Notes: a model not told the origin generated them from the sequence alone. 49,742 bases of DNA from Cytophagales bacterium (GCA_024742395.1 JANSYO010000029.1:1-49742), one strand, 5' to 3'. Shown: positions 1-8,758, numbered from the stretch's first letter. A program made the numbers and translations.

Positions 1-79
1 CTAACGATGGAGGGAGAAGTGATAGTTGGCTAGGATTGTAATCCTTAAAAACTGCCTTCTTATTTGCTCCTTCTTTCAT
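1..79 (-). CDS. IS1182-type transposase, N-terminal fragment cut by the window edge
   Basis: An open frame on the minus strand starts with ATG at 79 and runs off the left edge, giving about 26 residues that begin MKEGANKKAVFKDYNPSQLS and continue LLPPSL. The pattern 'FK-x-Y-N-x-x-Q-L-x-L-L-P-P-S-L' is the usual N-terminus of IS1182-family transposases, where it precedes a conserved 'IPENH' stretch not visible here. The start lies about 60 bases inside an inverted-repeat-like end (103-140), as expected for an IS. Whether the element is intact cannot be told. The family assignment rests on a short but distinctive motif. Confidence 0.72.
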   Translation of the reverse strand, partial: MKEGANKKAVFKDYNPSQLSLLPPSL

Positions 80-102
80 GCTAGAAGTTACAAAATTTTA
101 AG

Positions 103-140
103 CATAAAAAAGAGACTGCCCTTTTGAGACAGCCTCTTTT
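103..140 (-). terminator. Hairpin: IS end and/or intrinsic terminator
   Basis: The 10-base arms at 109-118 and 130-139 can pair in minus-strand RNA with one G-U pair around an 11-base loop, followed by a run of U (106-111). Read leftward this is a convincing terminator for the gene at 164-892. The minus-strand text AGAGGCTGTCTCAAAAG also resembles the terminal inverted repeats of IS1182-type elements, and it sits just upstream of a transposase start. It may serve both purposes; the other end of the element is outside the window. Confidence 0.6.
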
Positions 141-163
141 AGTAATAAGAAAAGTTAGGTTTG

Positions 164-892
164 TTAATCAGGAAAGGTGAATAGGGAATCATCTATAGGT
201 ACGTTAATTTCTACAGAATCCATTATTACTGAACTGACAACATTCCCTCCAATTTTAGTTTCCATCTTGAATGGATACATGATACCTTCAATATTTCTGT
301 AATCACTCAATAGTGTTTCTAAACTACCCATAGGTGAATTTTGAGTTTTACTAACAATAAAGTAAGTCTTAGGATCGAGCAAGAATTCAGTCTTTTCACT
401 AACCTCTTGACCCATAATTGTCTGGTCAGGCTTAATTAAGTTTAACTTGATATAGCTTACGCCATCAATCTCCTTTTCCCCTTCCAATTCAATTTCGTAT
501 CCGTTTTCAGAATAAGTTAGAAATGGATCAGGAAAGTCTAAGGCCTCTCTTTTAATGCTTTCGGCAGCTTCACCTTCAAGCATTTCATTTTTCATGGTCA
601 GAACGTTAGTATTCCATACTTCGTTACCATCATATGATGCTGGTTGAACGATGTCCATTCCCTGGAATGTCACAAAAGACTTAAATTTAGACTTCCCTTT
701 CATAAGGATTGTCATTGGAAATTCCATTCCGTTTGAGTTTGCCAGCCCTGTCATTTTAACTGTTTTAAGCTTTTCCATGTTCTCCTTTCCACCGTTCTTA
801 GCTATGTATTTAGCTACAATTTCTTCGGCAGATTGAGAGAAAGCTGAAATGGAAGATAGACCAGCTAGAAGAATAAGTGCGATTTTTTTCAT
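164..892 (-). CDS. LolA/LolB-like secreted protein (outer membrane lipoprotein-sorting family)
   Basis: A 242-residue protein with a clear signal peptide (MKKIALILLAGLSSISAFSQ, cleavage after about residue 18-20) and no later membrane segment, so it should be periplasmic or envelope-associated. The mature part looks like the beta-rich LolA/LolB fold seen in many Bacteroidota proteins: 'KYIAKNGGKENMEKLKTVKM' at the start, a central 'YDGNEVWN', and a late 'LSDYRNIEGIMYPFKMET' block. Such proteins may carry lipid or lipoprotein, but the substrate is unknown. It follows glgB after 91 bases and is closed by the hairpin at 103-140. Orthology to LolA itself is not claimed. Confidence 0.7.
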   Translation of the reverse strand: MKKIALILLAGLSSISAFSQSAEEIVAKYIAKNGGKENMEKLKTVKMTGLANSNGMEFPMTILMKGKSKFKSFVTFQGMDIVQPASYDGNEVWNTNVLTMKNEMLEGEAAESIKREALDFPDPFLTYSENGYEIELEGEKEIDGVSYIKLNLIKPDQTIMGQEVSEKTEFLLDPKTYFIVSKTQNSPMGSLETLLSDYRNIEGIMYPFKMETKIGGNVVSSVIMDSVEINVPIDDSLFTFPD

Positions 893-983
893 TTAAATGT
901 TGCTTTGTACATTGCCAATTTGATCAATAATTGCATAAATTATTATCATATATATATGAACGGTGAAACGATACTTTGAAACC

Positions 984-2906
984 CTATTTTTTCATTTTGA
1001 AAATTATACCTCCAAGAGGAGGCAGATTCATCGAGATTGAATAGTCCATTCCATGCATCGGTTCTTTTTTAGCTTTTAGGTCTTCATTCTTCACATTGGT
1101 CCCACCATATTCTGAGTTGTCGGTATTTACTAATTCAGCATATGTGCCTGACTTTGGAACCCCGAGTTTATAATTTGGTCTGGGTACGGGAGTCATATTT
1201 AGTACAATATATATTTGTTCTTTTTCCGAAATTCTGCGGTAGTAAAGAACGGAATTCTCGTGATCTAAGGTATCTAACCATCCAAAACCTTTTTCTTCAA
1301 ACTGGTATTGGGTTAAGGCGTCTTCCGTTCGATATACACTGTTAAGTGCTTTAATTAAAGAACTTACCCCTTTATTTAAAGGGTTATTTGTTTCGTGCCA
1401 ATCCAAACTGTACTTAAAGTTCCATTCTGCCCTTTGACCGAACTCTCCACCCATAAAAATTAATTTAGCACCTGGATGAGTAAACATATAAATATACAAC
1501 AGCCTCAAGTTGGCAAATTGTTGCCACTCATCACCTGGCATTTTGCTGAGTAAAGAACCTTTTCCGTACACCACTTCGTCATGAGATAGAGGTAGCATGA
1601 AATTTTCTGAGAAACCATAAACAGTACTGAATGTAATGTCGTTCTGATGGTGCTTCCTAAAGGCTGGGTCCCGCTCAAAATACGCCAGTGTATCGTTCAT
1701 CCATCCCATCATCCATTTCATCCCGAAACCAAGTCCGCCATTAAAGGTGGGTCTTGAAACACCTGGGAAAGCTGTTGATTCTTCTGCGATAGTTTGAGTG
1801 TCTGGAAATTGCTTATAAACTTCCTCGTTTAATTCTTTGAGTAAAGAAATAACCTCCAGATTTTCTCTCCCTCCGTATTGATTTGGAATCCACTCGCCTT
1901 CCTTTCTGGAATAGTCTCTGTACAGCATTGAAGCTACAGCGTCTACTCTCAATCCATCAACATGGTATCTGTCTAGCCAAAACAAGGCATTGCTAATCAG
2001 AAAAGAACGGATTTCAAATCTGCCATAATTGAAAATATAACTCTTCCAGTCTGGATGATAACCTTCAAATGGATTTTCATGCTCATAAAGTGCTGTCCCA
2101 TCAAATCGGAAGATACCATGGGCGTCTCCCGGGAAATGTGATGGTACCCAGTCTAAAATTACTCCAATATCATTTTTGTGAAGCTCTTCTATTAGGTACA
2201 TTAAGTCCTGAGGCGAACCAAATTGTCTTGTTGCTGCATAAAAACCTGTTATTTGATATCCCCAACTAGGTTCGTATGGGTGCTGCATGACTGGCATAAA
2301 CTCTACATGCGTGAACCCTAATTCTTTTACATATGGTACAAGATCTCTGGCTATTTCCCTGTACGTAAGCCTTCTGTCATTATCACTTGGGTCTCTTTTC
2401 CATGATCCCAAATGAACTTCATAGACTGAGAAAGCGGAGTCCAGAGCATTGTGTTTACCTCTTTTAGTAAGCCACTCTTTATCTTCCCATTCATAGTAAG
2501 TGTCCCAAATAACGCTACCTGTTCGAGGGGGATGTTCCCACATAAGAGCATAAGGGTCTGCCTTTTCTAACCATTCGCCACTCTTTGTTTTTATGGCATA
2601 TTTATAAATTTCTCCATTCTGTAGATCAGGAATCCAGCCTTCCCATATTCCTGAATGATCCCAGCGTGGCATTAAATGATGTGAAAGTTTGTCCCATCCA
2701 TTAAAGTCACCAATCACGGTTAATTCTTCAGCATTGGGTGCCCAAACAGCAAAGTGTGTTCCTTTCTTTCCTTCATTCTCAACTACATGCGAGCCTAATT
2801 TTTCATATAGTTTAAAGTGTTTTCCTGCTTTAAACAAATGAACATCAAAGTCTGTTAACAAACTAAAAGGGTAAACCTTAGGGTTCTCAGAATTGGAATT
2901 TGTCAT
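984..2906 (-). CDS. glgB: 1,4-alpha-glucan branching enzyme (GH13)
   Basis: A 640-residue cytoplasmic enzyme that forms alpha-1,6 branches in glycogen-like glucans. An N-terminal CBM48 module ('HFAVWAPNAEELTVIGDFNGWD', roughly residues 50-140) precedes the GH13 barrel. Catalytic residues can be placed at Asp322 ('GLRVDAVASMLY'), Glu375 ('TIAEEST') and the Asp of 'LSHDEVVYGKGSLL'. The C-terminal beta domain ends in 'LPPLGGIIFKMKK'. Length is typical of the family. It lies 9 bases after the acyltransferase gene and probably belongs to the same transcript. No glgA or glgC is present, so its glucan partner must be encoded elsewhere. Confidence 0.96.
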   Translation of the reverse strand: MTNSNSENPKVYPFSLLTDFDVHLFKAGKHFKLYEKLGSHVVENEGKKGTHFAVWAPNAEELTVIGDFNGWDKLSHHLMPRWDHSGIWEGWIPDLQNGEIYKYAIKTKSGEWLEKADPYALMWEHPPRTGSVIWDTYYEWEDKEWLTKRGKHNALDSAFSVYEVHLGSWKRDPSDNDRRLTYREIARDLVPYVKELGFTHVEFMPVMQHPYEPSWGYQITGFYAATRQFGSPQDLMYLIEELHKNDIGVILDWVPSHFPGDAHGIFRFDGTALYEHENPFEGYHPDWKSYIFNYGRFEIRSFLISNALFWLDRYHVDGLRVDAVASMLYRDYSRKEGEWIPNQYGGRENLEVISLLKELNEEVYKQFPDTQTIAEESTAFPGVSRPTFNGGLGFGMKWMMGWMNDTLAYFERDPAFRKHHQNDITFSTVYGFSENFMLPLSHDEVVYGKGSLLSKMPGDEWQQFANLRLLYIYMFTHPGAKLIFMGGEFGQRAEWNFKYSLDWHETNNPLNKGVSSLIKALNSVYRTEDALTQYQFEEKGFGWLDTLDHENSVLYYRRISEKEQIYIVLNMTPVPRPNYKLGVPKSGTYAELVNTDNSEYGGTNVKNEDLKAKKEPMHGMDYSISMNLPPLGGIIFKMKK

Positions 2907-2915
2907 ATCAATAGG

Positions 2916-3992
2916 TTATATCTGTATTTTCGACTTTAATTTAAGAACATTTTTCTCAACCACTCTCCATGATAATAAGGATACCATTATTATGGATAAG
3001 CAAATTACAATAAAGGTGGGAATATCAATGCTTGGATGCTGATGATAGAAGTAATTGAAAATGGGCATGTGATATATATATATGCCATAAGAAAGGTCAT
3101 TTCCGTTTAATATCTTGGCACTTAACCATGGAGCACTATAGGCTGCTGAAATAGTGGCTAATGAAAGAATAATTTCTCCTAATATACCTGCAAGATTGGT
3201 TTCGTATACATTTTCGAACAAATGAAACCAATTCCTGAAAATAATAGTGAAAATGATGAATAGGGGGATCCATATCCATGCTTTACCCACCAAATACTTC
3301 CTTAAAAAATCAAAGTTCAAATGTATTAGGATGCCCGAACAAAAGAAGTATAGGTATTTCAGAATAAACAAACCCAATAGGTTTTTGAGAATTTCTGAAC
3401 CTTTAAAACATTGGGTTACCCAGTAATTGAAAAAAATGGAAATCACTACCAAAGTCAGTAGGATTAAATTCTTCTTTTTTAAACTTAAATTCTCTTTAAG
3501 TAAATAGAGAAATAATAAGGGCAGGACCAGGTAAAATTGTACCTCAACTGAAATAGACCATAAGCTTCCATTCGGATGGCCCACACCCCAATCAGCAAAC
3601 TCAGGAATCTTGTAAAACTGAAAAAAGCTTATTTGAGCGAAGAACCATGAAACGAAATTAGTACTAAAAACTAATGGCCAGTCTATTTGACGAGCCACAG
3701 TCATTAATAAGATAGTAAATGCAAGGCAAACGTATAAAGCCGGGTAAATTCTTAGAGCCCTGTTTATAAAGTACTTTTTTAAATTTGACCTGTTTCTTTC
3801 TAATGATTGAAAGATAAGAAAACCGCTTATTGTAAAAAAAATCGGTACACCGGGAAGTAAATAAACTCCCATTTGGAAGTCCTTTTGCCAGGGTACATTC
3901 ATATCAAAAAAGCTAAATCCGTGAAATAGCATGACTTGAATAGCGGCGACTAATCTAATAAGGTCAAAGTTATTTTGTCTGCTGTAATTCAA
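2916..3992 (-). CDS. Acyltransferase family 3 (OafA/YrhL-like) membrane protein
   Basis: A 358-residue polytopic inner-membrane protein with about ten hydrophobic segments. It opens with the family signature 'NNFDLIRLVAAIQVMLFHG', in which His24 is the expected catalytic residue, and has 'GVPIFFTISGFLIFQSL' near residue 50 and 'GSLWSISVEVQFYLVLPLLF' near residue 145. Members O-acetylate surface sugars or exopolysaccharides. It overlaps the end of the upstream polymerase-like gene by 23 bases, so translation is probably coupled. This supports a role in decorating the glycan made by this cluster; the acceptor sugar is not predictable. Confidence 0.9.
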   Translation of the reverse strand: MNYSRQNNFDLIRLVAAIQVMLFHGFSFFDMNVPWQKDFQMGVYLLPGVPIFFTISGFLIFQSLERNRSNLKKYFINRALRIYPALYVCLAFTILLMTVARQIDWPLVFSTNFVSWFFAQISFFQFYKIPEFADWGVGHPNGSLWSISVEVQFYLVLPLLFLYLLKENLSLKKKNLILLTLVVISIFFNYWVTQCFKGSEILKNLLGLFILKYLYFFCSGILIHLNFDFLRKYLVGKAWIWIPLFIIFTIIFRNWFHLFENVYETNLAGILGEIILSLATISAAYSAPWLSAKILNGNDLSYGIYIYHMPIFNYFYHQHPSIDIPTFIVICLSIIMVSLLSWRVVEKNVLKLKSKIQI

Positions 3993-5334
3993 GCTTTTTT
4001 TCTTTTAGTTTAATTAGGTGTTTTTGGGCCGTTGGCATAAATCTACAAACCATAATGAAGAATGTCCATCTGTTGTAGTCAATGATCAAGCCATTGGTAA
4101 ATGTGAAAATAAAGAAGTAAACAAAACCATAGGCAACAAATTGAGAAATAATACTTGTTGGCCGTCGCATCTCCATCCAACAATACTTTATCATTGAAAT
4201 GAAAAAGATTAAAAATAGTAGTAAGCCGAAGAGTCCGTATGAATGATACACCTCCACCATGGGTACGTCAACATACAAAGCATAATAACCGTGGCCGAAA
4301 AACATTTTATGATAATACCCATTTTCAAAGTTCTCAATTAACGCTTCCTTAACGATTCCCAAGGTCTCTACTCTACCTTCGGCAGACTGATCAGTTACTA
4401 CTTCTTCCCCAAATAAATCATCTGAATTATCTGTAGGCAATAGAGTATTGGCAAGCTTCTCTAATCTTCGTTCTATAACTCCATATCCGAGCTCAATGAT
4501 TGCCTGATTCTTATTAATAAAATCAATGCCTTTTGCAAAAATCAAGATGGCAATAACCCATACATACCATTTTGTAAAAAGTTTCCTAATTCCTCTAGCA
4601 ACCGTATAAACCGTATTATTATGCCATAAAAAGAGAGCAATTGCTCCAAAACCAGATAAAATCGATGACATAGCCTGTGAAAGAATAAGTACAGCTATAA
4701 AAATTATTAAGGCAAAATAGGTAAGCCACAAGTAAAGCTTCTTAGTTTCATATTTGATATAAATGAGAGACGAAATTATTCCAAAAAATGCTCCTCTACC
4801 ATAAATGTGAGGATTACCCATGGAGTCCATCTCAGACTCTCCTTGAAAAGATATGGCTAATCTTTGGCCTACCACAAAATTAGGATTCATGGCAGCATAT
4901 ACCAGTAGGAAAGTACAACCAAGAAAGCCAATCAGTATGGAGTATCTAAGAAAATTAAACCTTAAGGCTGATTCAGGAACGGTTGACAGATAGAATAAGA
5001 AATAGAGAACTATGAAAATTACTACTGAATCGTAAATCTTAATCGCCATCGGCAAATAGTATTCGGCAGTATAAATAAACATATAAGCTATGGTCATGAA
5101 TAGGTAGACCAAGGCTAAAAAAGTAAGTGGAGTGTCGTTTCTGTAGAGTTTGTTTAAATCTCTAAAGGGCATAAAGAGGAAAATACCTCCAAACATAAAA
5201 AGGAGAGAAAATATAGAGCTGTTAGGAGCCACGCCAATTCCATCTCTAATGGCATAATTTAAAGGGCCACTACAGAAAACCATACTTACAGCTATGGCAT
5301 CTCTATTCTTCCATATTTTATCAACCAGGCTCAT
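3970..5334 (-). CDS. O-antigen polymerase/ligase-like membrane protein
   Basis: A 454-residue protein with about 11-12 hydrophobic stretches and one large soluble loop near residues 285-350 ('LLPTDNSDDLFGEEVVTDQS...'). The layout, and the region 'GHGYYALYVDVPMVEVYHSYGLFGLLLFLI', resemble Wzy/WaaL proteins, in which a conserved His-rich loop precedes the last helices. Such proteins polymerise or ligate undecaprenyl-linked glycans at the periplasmic face. It shares a 4-base stop/start overlap with the upstream glycosyltransferase and 23 bases with the downstream acyltransferase. Polymerase versus ligase cannot be decided from sequence alone. Confidence 0.75.
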   Translation of the reverse strand: MSLVDKIWKNRDAIAVSMVFCSGPLNYAIRDGIGVAPNSSIFSLLFMFGGIFLFMPFRDLNKLYRNDTPLTFLALVYLFMTIAYMFIYTAEYYLPMAIKIYDSVVIFIVLYFLFYLSTVPESALRFNFLRYSILIGFLGCTFLLVYAAMNPNFVVGQRLAISFQGESEMDSMGNPHIYGRGAFFGIISSLIYIKYETKKLYLWLTYFALIIFIAVLILSQAMSSILSGFGAIALFLWHNNTVYTVARGIRKLFTKWYVWVIAILIFAKGIDFINKNQAIIELGYGVIERRLEKLANTLLPTDNSDDLFGEEVVTDQSAEGRVETLGIVKEALIENFENGYYHKMFFGHGYYALYVDVPMVEVYHSYGLFGLLLFLIFFISMIKYCWMEMRRPTSIISQFVAYGFVYFFIFTFTNGLIIDYNRWTFFIMVCRFMPTAQKHLIKLKEKKLELQQTK

Positions 5335-6470
5335 TTAGAGGAGACCTTTTTAAAGCCATTGAACATATCTTTTGCTACTTTTTCTGGTGAAAATTCATTT
5401 ATAATTTTGGCAGATTCATTTCCAAAATTTTCTATCTGGTCGGGCGAATCAATAAAAAATTGCATCCTGGCTTTTAACTCATTTTCTGAATAGGCATCAA
5501 ATGTAAAACCATTTATTCCATTTTTTACCAGATCAGCAGCTGACCCGGCTTTTTCAGAAACTATGACTGGCATATTACATATCATAGCTTCATTGGTTAC
5601 TAATCCCCATGGTTCTGAATAGCTAGGTAAAATCAAGATATCTGCTAATGCCAATTTTTGAGGGATTCCGCTCCAGGCTTGTGGAGGGTAAATAGTAATT
5701 CTCTCATCTTTTTTAGCCAACTCTCTTATTTGATTTCGTAAAGGTCCGTCACCTACTAAAATTAAACCCCAATCATATGCATTCTGTAGACCCTGAAATG
5801 CTCTGATCATTAAAGGAATATTTTTTATGTCCAAAAAACGACCAACATAGATGAAATTGTAAGATGGAAGCTTGCTTTTGATTTCTGCAAACTCGGAACT
5901 TTTGGTATAATCTACAGCCATTTTACGTACCAGATCATTGTTTACCGAGTTTCTCCTCATCAATATCTCGTTCTCTTTGGCACCAAGTTTTAACATGTAA
6001 TCTGCAGAAAGTTTTCCATAACAAAAGAAACCGTCAGCATTGGTGATGATAAACCTTTTGATCAATTCTGTATACCATTTATTTGGGTTGTCTCCTTCTG
6101 TGGAGTCATTAGAAAGAATTACTTTAATTCCCATTGCCTTGGCTATGAAATGAACTGTGACCATAGCGGGTTCGTAATACCCGGGTAAGTTAATTACATC
6201 TGGTTTAAACTGTTGTATTCTTTTGACAACAGCTTTAACTCTTTGGATATAACTTGTGTTTTCATAAATGTCATCAAAAAGCAGTTCATATTTGTATTTA
6301 TGAATCGTGGTATCGGCTTCGCCAAAGTCTAATCTTGATTTCTCATATTTGGCTGTTTGAATGATATGAATCTGATCATCAGTAGATTGATGAAATAGCT
6401 TCTCTAATTCATTGAAAATGCCCGCTTTGTAATGTGACCAAAGAAACTGGTGTACTAGTAGTATTCTCAT
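5331..6470 (-). CDS. Glycosyltransferase family 4 (GT-B)
   Basis: A 379-residue protein with the two-domain GT-B layout. The N-terminal acceptor half starts 'MRILLVHQFLWSHYKAGIF'. The C-terminal donor half has 'YVGRFLDIKNIPLMIRAF' near residue 210 and the nucleotide-sugar motif 'ILPSYSEPWGLVTNEAM' near 280-295 (E-x7-E). It is the first gene of the minus-strand glycan cluster, with a TAAATTTG box 27 bases upstream. It should add a sugar to a lipid-linked glycan at the inner face of the membrane. Donor and acceptor are unknown. Confidence 0.9.
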   Translation of the reverse strand: MRILLVHQFLWSHYKAGIFNELEKLFHQSTDDQIHIIQTAKYEKSRLDFGEADTTIHKYKYELLFDDIYENTSYIQRVKAVVKRIQQFKPDVINLPGYYEPAMVTVHFIAKAMGIKVILSNDSTEGDNPNKWYTELIKRFIITNADGFFCYGKLSADYMLKLGAKENEILMRRNSVNNDLVRKMAVDYTKSSEFAEIKSKLPSYNFIYVGRFLDIKNIPLMIRAFQGLQNAYDWGLILVGDGPLRNQIRELAKKDERITIYPPQAWSGIPQKLALADILILPSYSEPWGLVTNEAMICNMPVIVSEKAGSAADLVKNGINGFTFDAYSENELKARMQFFIDSPDQIENFGNESAKIINEFSPEKVAKDMFNGFKKVSSK

Positions 6471-6496
6471 TAAATGAGAAAGATTTTAGGTTTGCA

Positions 6497-6504
6497 CAAA
6501 TTTA
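6497..6504 (-). promoter_or_regulatory. Candidate -7 box for the minus-strand glycan cluster
   Basis: The minus strand reads TAAATTTG here, matching the Bacteroidota -7 consensus TAnnTTTG, 27 bases before the ATG at 6470. I see no good TTTG -33 element at 18-19 bases, so this is tentative. It lies back to back with a plus-strand promoter candidate at 6527-6556. Confidence 0.4.
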
Positions 6505-6526
6505 GGGATTTATAATTCTCAGGCCG

Positions 6527-6556
6527 TCTGGCAATAGAAAAACATACATATCTTTG
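6527..6556 (+). promoter_or_regulatory. Candidate promoter for the GT2-rnz genes
   Basis: TCTG (6527-6530), 18 bases, then TATCTTTG (6549-6556) fits the Bacteroidota promoter pattern with one change in the -33 box. The -7 box ends only four bases before the ATG at 6561, so the transcript would be leaderless or nearly so. Confidence 0.5.
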
Positions 6557-6560
6557 TTTG

Positions 6561-7427
6561 ATGGATTTCAAAACAGAAATGGATACGCTTCCTCTCACGG
6601 CAATAATTCTTACTTACAATGAGGAGAGAAATATCAGGGATTGTATTGAAAGTGTTTATGGGTATGTAGATGAAATTTATGTAGTAGACTCATTTTCTAC
6701 TGATACCACTTTATCAATTATTTCTGAATACCCTCAGGTTAAGGTGGTGCAGCATGAATTCGGCAATTATAGTATTCAACGAAATTGGGCCTTTGATAAT
6801 CTGGATATCAGGAATGAATTCATATTCAATATGGATGCTGATCATCGAGCTATGCCTGAATTGCTGGATGAGTTAAGGACTTACTTCAAAAAAGGTATTG
6901 CGGCAAATATTAATGGTTTTATGGCCTCAAGAAGAACTATGTTTCTGGGAAGATGGATTAAAAGAGGGGGACATTATCCTATTTACCATGCAATTATTTT
7001 CAGAAAAGGGTTTGGGCAGTGTGAGATTAAAAATTATGATCAACATTTTATCATAAAAGGGGAGGCCATTGTCTTAAAAAACAATGTTATAGATATCATC
7101 ACGGAATCTCTAAGTACTTTTACCGAAAGGCATAACAAATGGTCTACACTGGAGGCAGAAGAGGCCATAGCGTATTCACAAGAAATGGATGCAGGAAGAG
7201 TTGAGGCCGAGAAGGACGGTAATGTTATGGAGTATCGCCGATATCAAAGAATGAAATACTATTCCTATCCAATATTTTTAAGAGTGTTTCTCTACTTCTT
7301 TTATAGATTTATCCTTAAAGGTGGGTTCAGAGAAGGTAAAGAAGGGATGGTTTTTCATTTTCTGCAGGGATTTTGGTTTCGGTTTTTGGTAGATGCCAAA
7401 ATATGGGAATTGAAAAAGAATAAATAA
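6561..7427 (+). CDS. Glycosyltransferase family 2, WaaE/KdtX-like
   Basis: The product has 288 residues from the ATG at 6561; a TTG three bases earlier is also in frame but less likely. The GT-A start 'LPLTAIILTYNEERNIRDCI' is followed by 'VYVVDSFSTDTT'-like text (here 'EIYVVDSFSTDTT') and the metal-binding 'FNMDADHR' near residues 90-97. The C-terminal hydrophobic/basic region ('FLRVFLYFFYRFILKGGFREG') suggests membrane contact. The nearest well-known relatives are LPS-core beta-1,4-glucosyltransferases of the WaaE type. It starts a plus-strand run that continues into the STAS-like gene after 9 bases. Confidence 0.88.
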   Translation: MDFKTEMDTLPLTAIILTYNEERNIRDCIESVYGYVDEIYVVDSFSTDTTLSIISEYPQVKVVQHEFGNYSIQRNWAFDNLDIRNEFIFNMDADHRAMPELLDELRTYFKKGIAANINGFMASRRTMFLGRWIKRGGHYPIYHAIIFRKGFGQCEIKNYDQHFIIKGEAIVLKNNVIDIITESLSTFTERHNKWSTLEAEEAIAYSQEMDAGRVEAEKDGNVMEYRRYQRMKYYSYPIFLRVFLYFFYRFILKGGFREGKEGMVFHFLQGFWFRFLVDAKIWELKKNK

Positions 7428-7436
7428 AAATGAAAA

Positions 7437-7790
7437 ATGAGGTATAAGTTTGAAATAGAAGAAAACTATGTAGTGCTTCGCGAATCTGAGGACGGACAGA
7501 AATTGCAAGAAATCTTTCGTGAACTGAGTTCTCAATCTATGTTTTCTATTATACTAGAAAAGAAAGAGCTTTTTGCAGAGGATGAATTAATTACACTGCA
7601 AGATCAAGTAAATGACTTTGAGGATAATTATGGTATTCTTATTGCCGTTGGTTCTGAGAAGTTCAGAAACACCCTTGAAGCCATTGGGTCCGAAAGTATT
7701 ATATGGCTGCCCACGAAAGATGAGGCGGTAGAGGCTGTTTATATGAATGAACTGGAAAGTCAGTTTAGAAAAGAATTAGATCAAGAATAA
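7437..7790 (+). CDS. Small STAS-like protein upstream of ribonuclease Z
   Basis: A 117-residue soluble, acidic protein without signal peptide or membrane segment. The alternating pattern ('MRYKFEIEENYVVLRESEDG', then 'MFSIILEKK', then 'YGILIAVGSEKFRN', then 'IIWLPTKDEAVEAVYMNELE') resembles a STAS/anti-sigma-antagonist fold, and small STAS-like genes commonly precede rnz in Bacteroidota. I cannot point to a phosphorylatable Ser in the usual place, so the function is open. It sits 9 bases after the GT2 gene and 10 bases before rnz, which makes cotranscription likely. Confidence 0.55.
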   Translation: MRYKFEIEENYVVLRESEDGQKLQEIFRELSSQSMFSIILEKKELFAEDELITLQDQVNDFEDNYGILIAVGSEKFRNTLEAIGSESIIWLPTKDEAVEAVYMNELESQFRKELDQE

Positions 7791-7800
7791 AAATATACAA

Positions 7801-8709
7801 TTGAAGTTCACAGTTTTTGGCATTGGATCTGCCACACCTCAGTTAGATAAAAATCCATCGGCTTTTCTGGTGCAGATTGAGAATGAATATATTTTAATAG
7901 ACTGTGGCGAAGGAACTCAGTATCGCTTACTAGAAGCAAAAATAAAGCATACCCGCCTTAAAACAATATGTATAAGTCATTTACACGGCGATCACTATTT
8001 TGGTTTGGCTGGTTTGTTATCAAGTTTAAGTCTTAATAGAAGAAAGGAGCACATAACACTGATTGGTCCCCCTGGCTTAATTGATATTCTGAATCTTCAA
8101 TTTAAGAGCTCAGGAACTATCCTATCTTTTGAGTTAAATTTTATTCCTACTGATAATTCAGATCATAAAAGATTATTGGATAATGGTGTATTTAGTATTG
8201 ATAGCTTTCCTTTAATTCATAGAGTTCCTACTACGGGTTTTTTAATTACTCAAAAAGCAGGATTGAGACATTTACTGGCTGATAAACTCCCCGAAAACTT
8301 TCCGATACCTTATATTAAGAAATTAAAAGAAGGGGCAGACGTTTATGATGAAATGTCTGGCAAAACTTTTTTGTGCTCTGAATTTACTAGTGAAGGTGAA
8401 CCAGAAAAAAAACTGGCTTATTGTAGTGATACCGCCTATAATACTTCAATGATTCCGGTAATTAAAGATGCAAATTTTATGTATCATGAAGCTACATTCA
8501 CAAGTGAATTAAAAAGTAGAGCGGAAAAAACCCAGCATTCTACAGCTGCACAAGCTGCTGAAATAGCCCAAATGGCCAATATAGGAATGATGGTAATCGG
8601 CCATTTTTCTTCCCGATACAAAGAATTTAACACGCATTTAGCAGAAGCAAAAGAAGTTTTTGAAGCAACTTTTCTAGCCGAGGAAGGTAAAACCTTTACG
8701 ATAATCTAA
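7801..8709 (+). CDS. rnz: Ribonuclease Z
   Basis: A 302-residue metallo-beta-lactamase-fold endonuclease that trims the 3' trailer of tRNA precursors in the cytoplasm. The start is TTG at 7801, giving 'MKFTVFGIGSATPQLDKNPS', which matches the family N-terminus. The metal-binding HxHxDH motif is at residues 60-65 ('HLHGDH'), followed by 'YCSDTAYN' (Asp ligand) and the late 'VIGHFSSRY' His ligand. Length is normal for the short bacterial form. It is the last gene before the sulfur cluster. Confidence 0.96.
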   Translation: MKFTVFGIGSATPQLDKNPSAFLVQIENEYILIDCGEGTQYRLLEAKIKHTRLKTICISHLHGDHYFGLAGLLSSLSLNRRKEHITLIGPPGLIDILNLQFKSSGTILSFELNFIPTDNSDHKRLLDNGVFSIDSFPLIHRVPTTGFLITQKAGLRHLLADKLPENFPIPYIKKLKEGADVYDEMSGKTFLCSEFTSEGEPEKKLAYCSDTAYNTSMIPVIKDANFMYHEATFTSELKSRAEKTQHSTAAQAAEIAQMANIGMMVIGHFSSRYKEFNTHLAEAKEVFEATFLAEEGKTFTII

Positions 8710-8734
8710 AAATTTGCCCTATTAAACTACAAAG

Positions 8735-8751
8735 TCTACCAACTTAGTAGA
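8735..8751. promoter_or_regulatory. Operator-like dyad upstream of the sulfur cluster
   Basis: TCTACCAACTTAGTAGA is an inverted repeat with perfect 5-base arms (TCTAC, GTAGA) around seven bases. It covers the position where the -33 box of the sulfite reductase promoter should be, ending seven bases before the TATCTTTG box. This placement suggests a binding site for a sulfur-responsive regulator; the regulator is unknown and no regulator gene is nearby. Confidence 0.5.
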
Positions 8752-8758
8752 TTATTAT

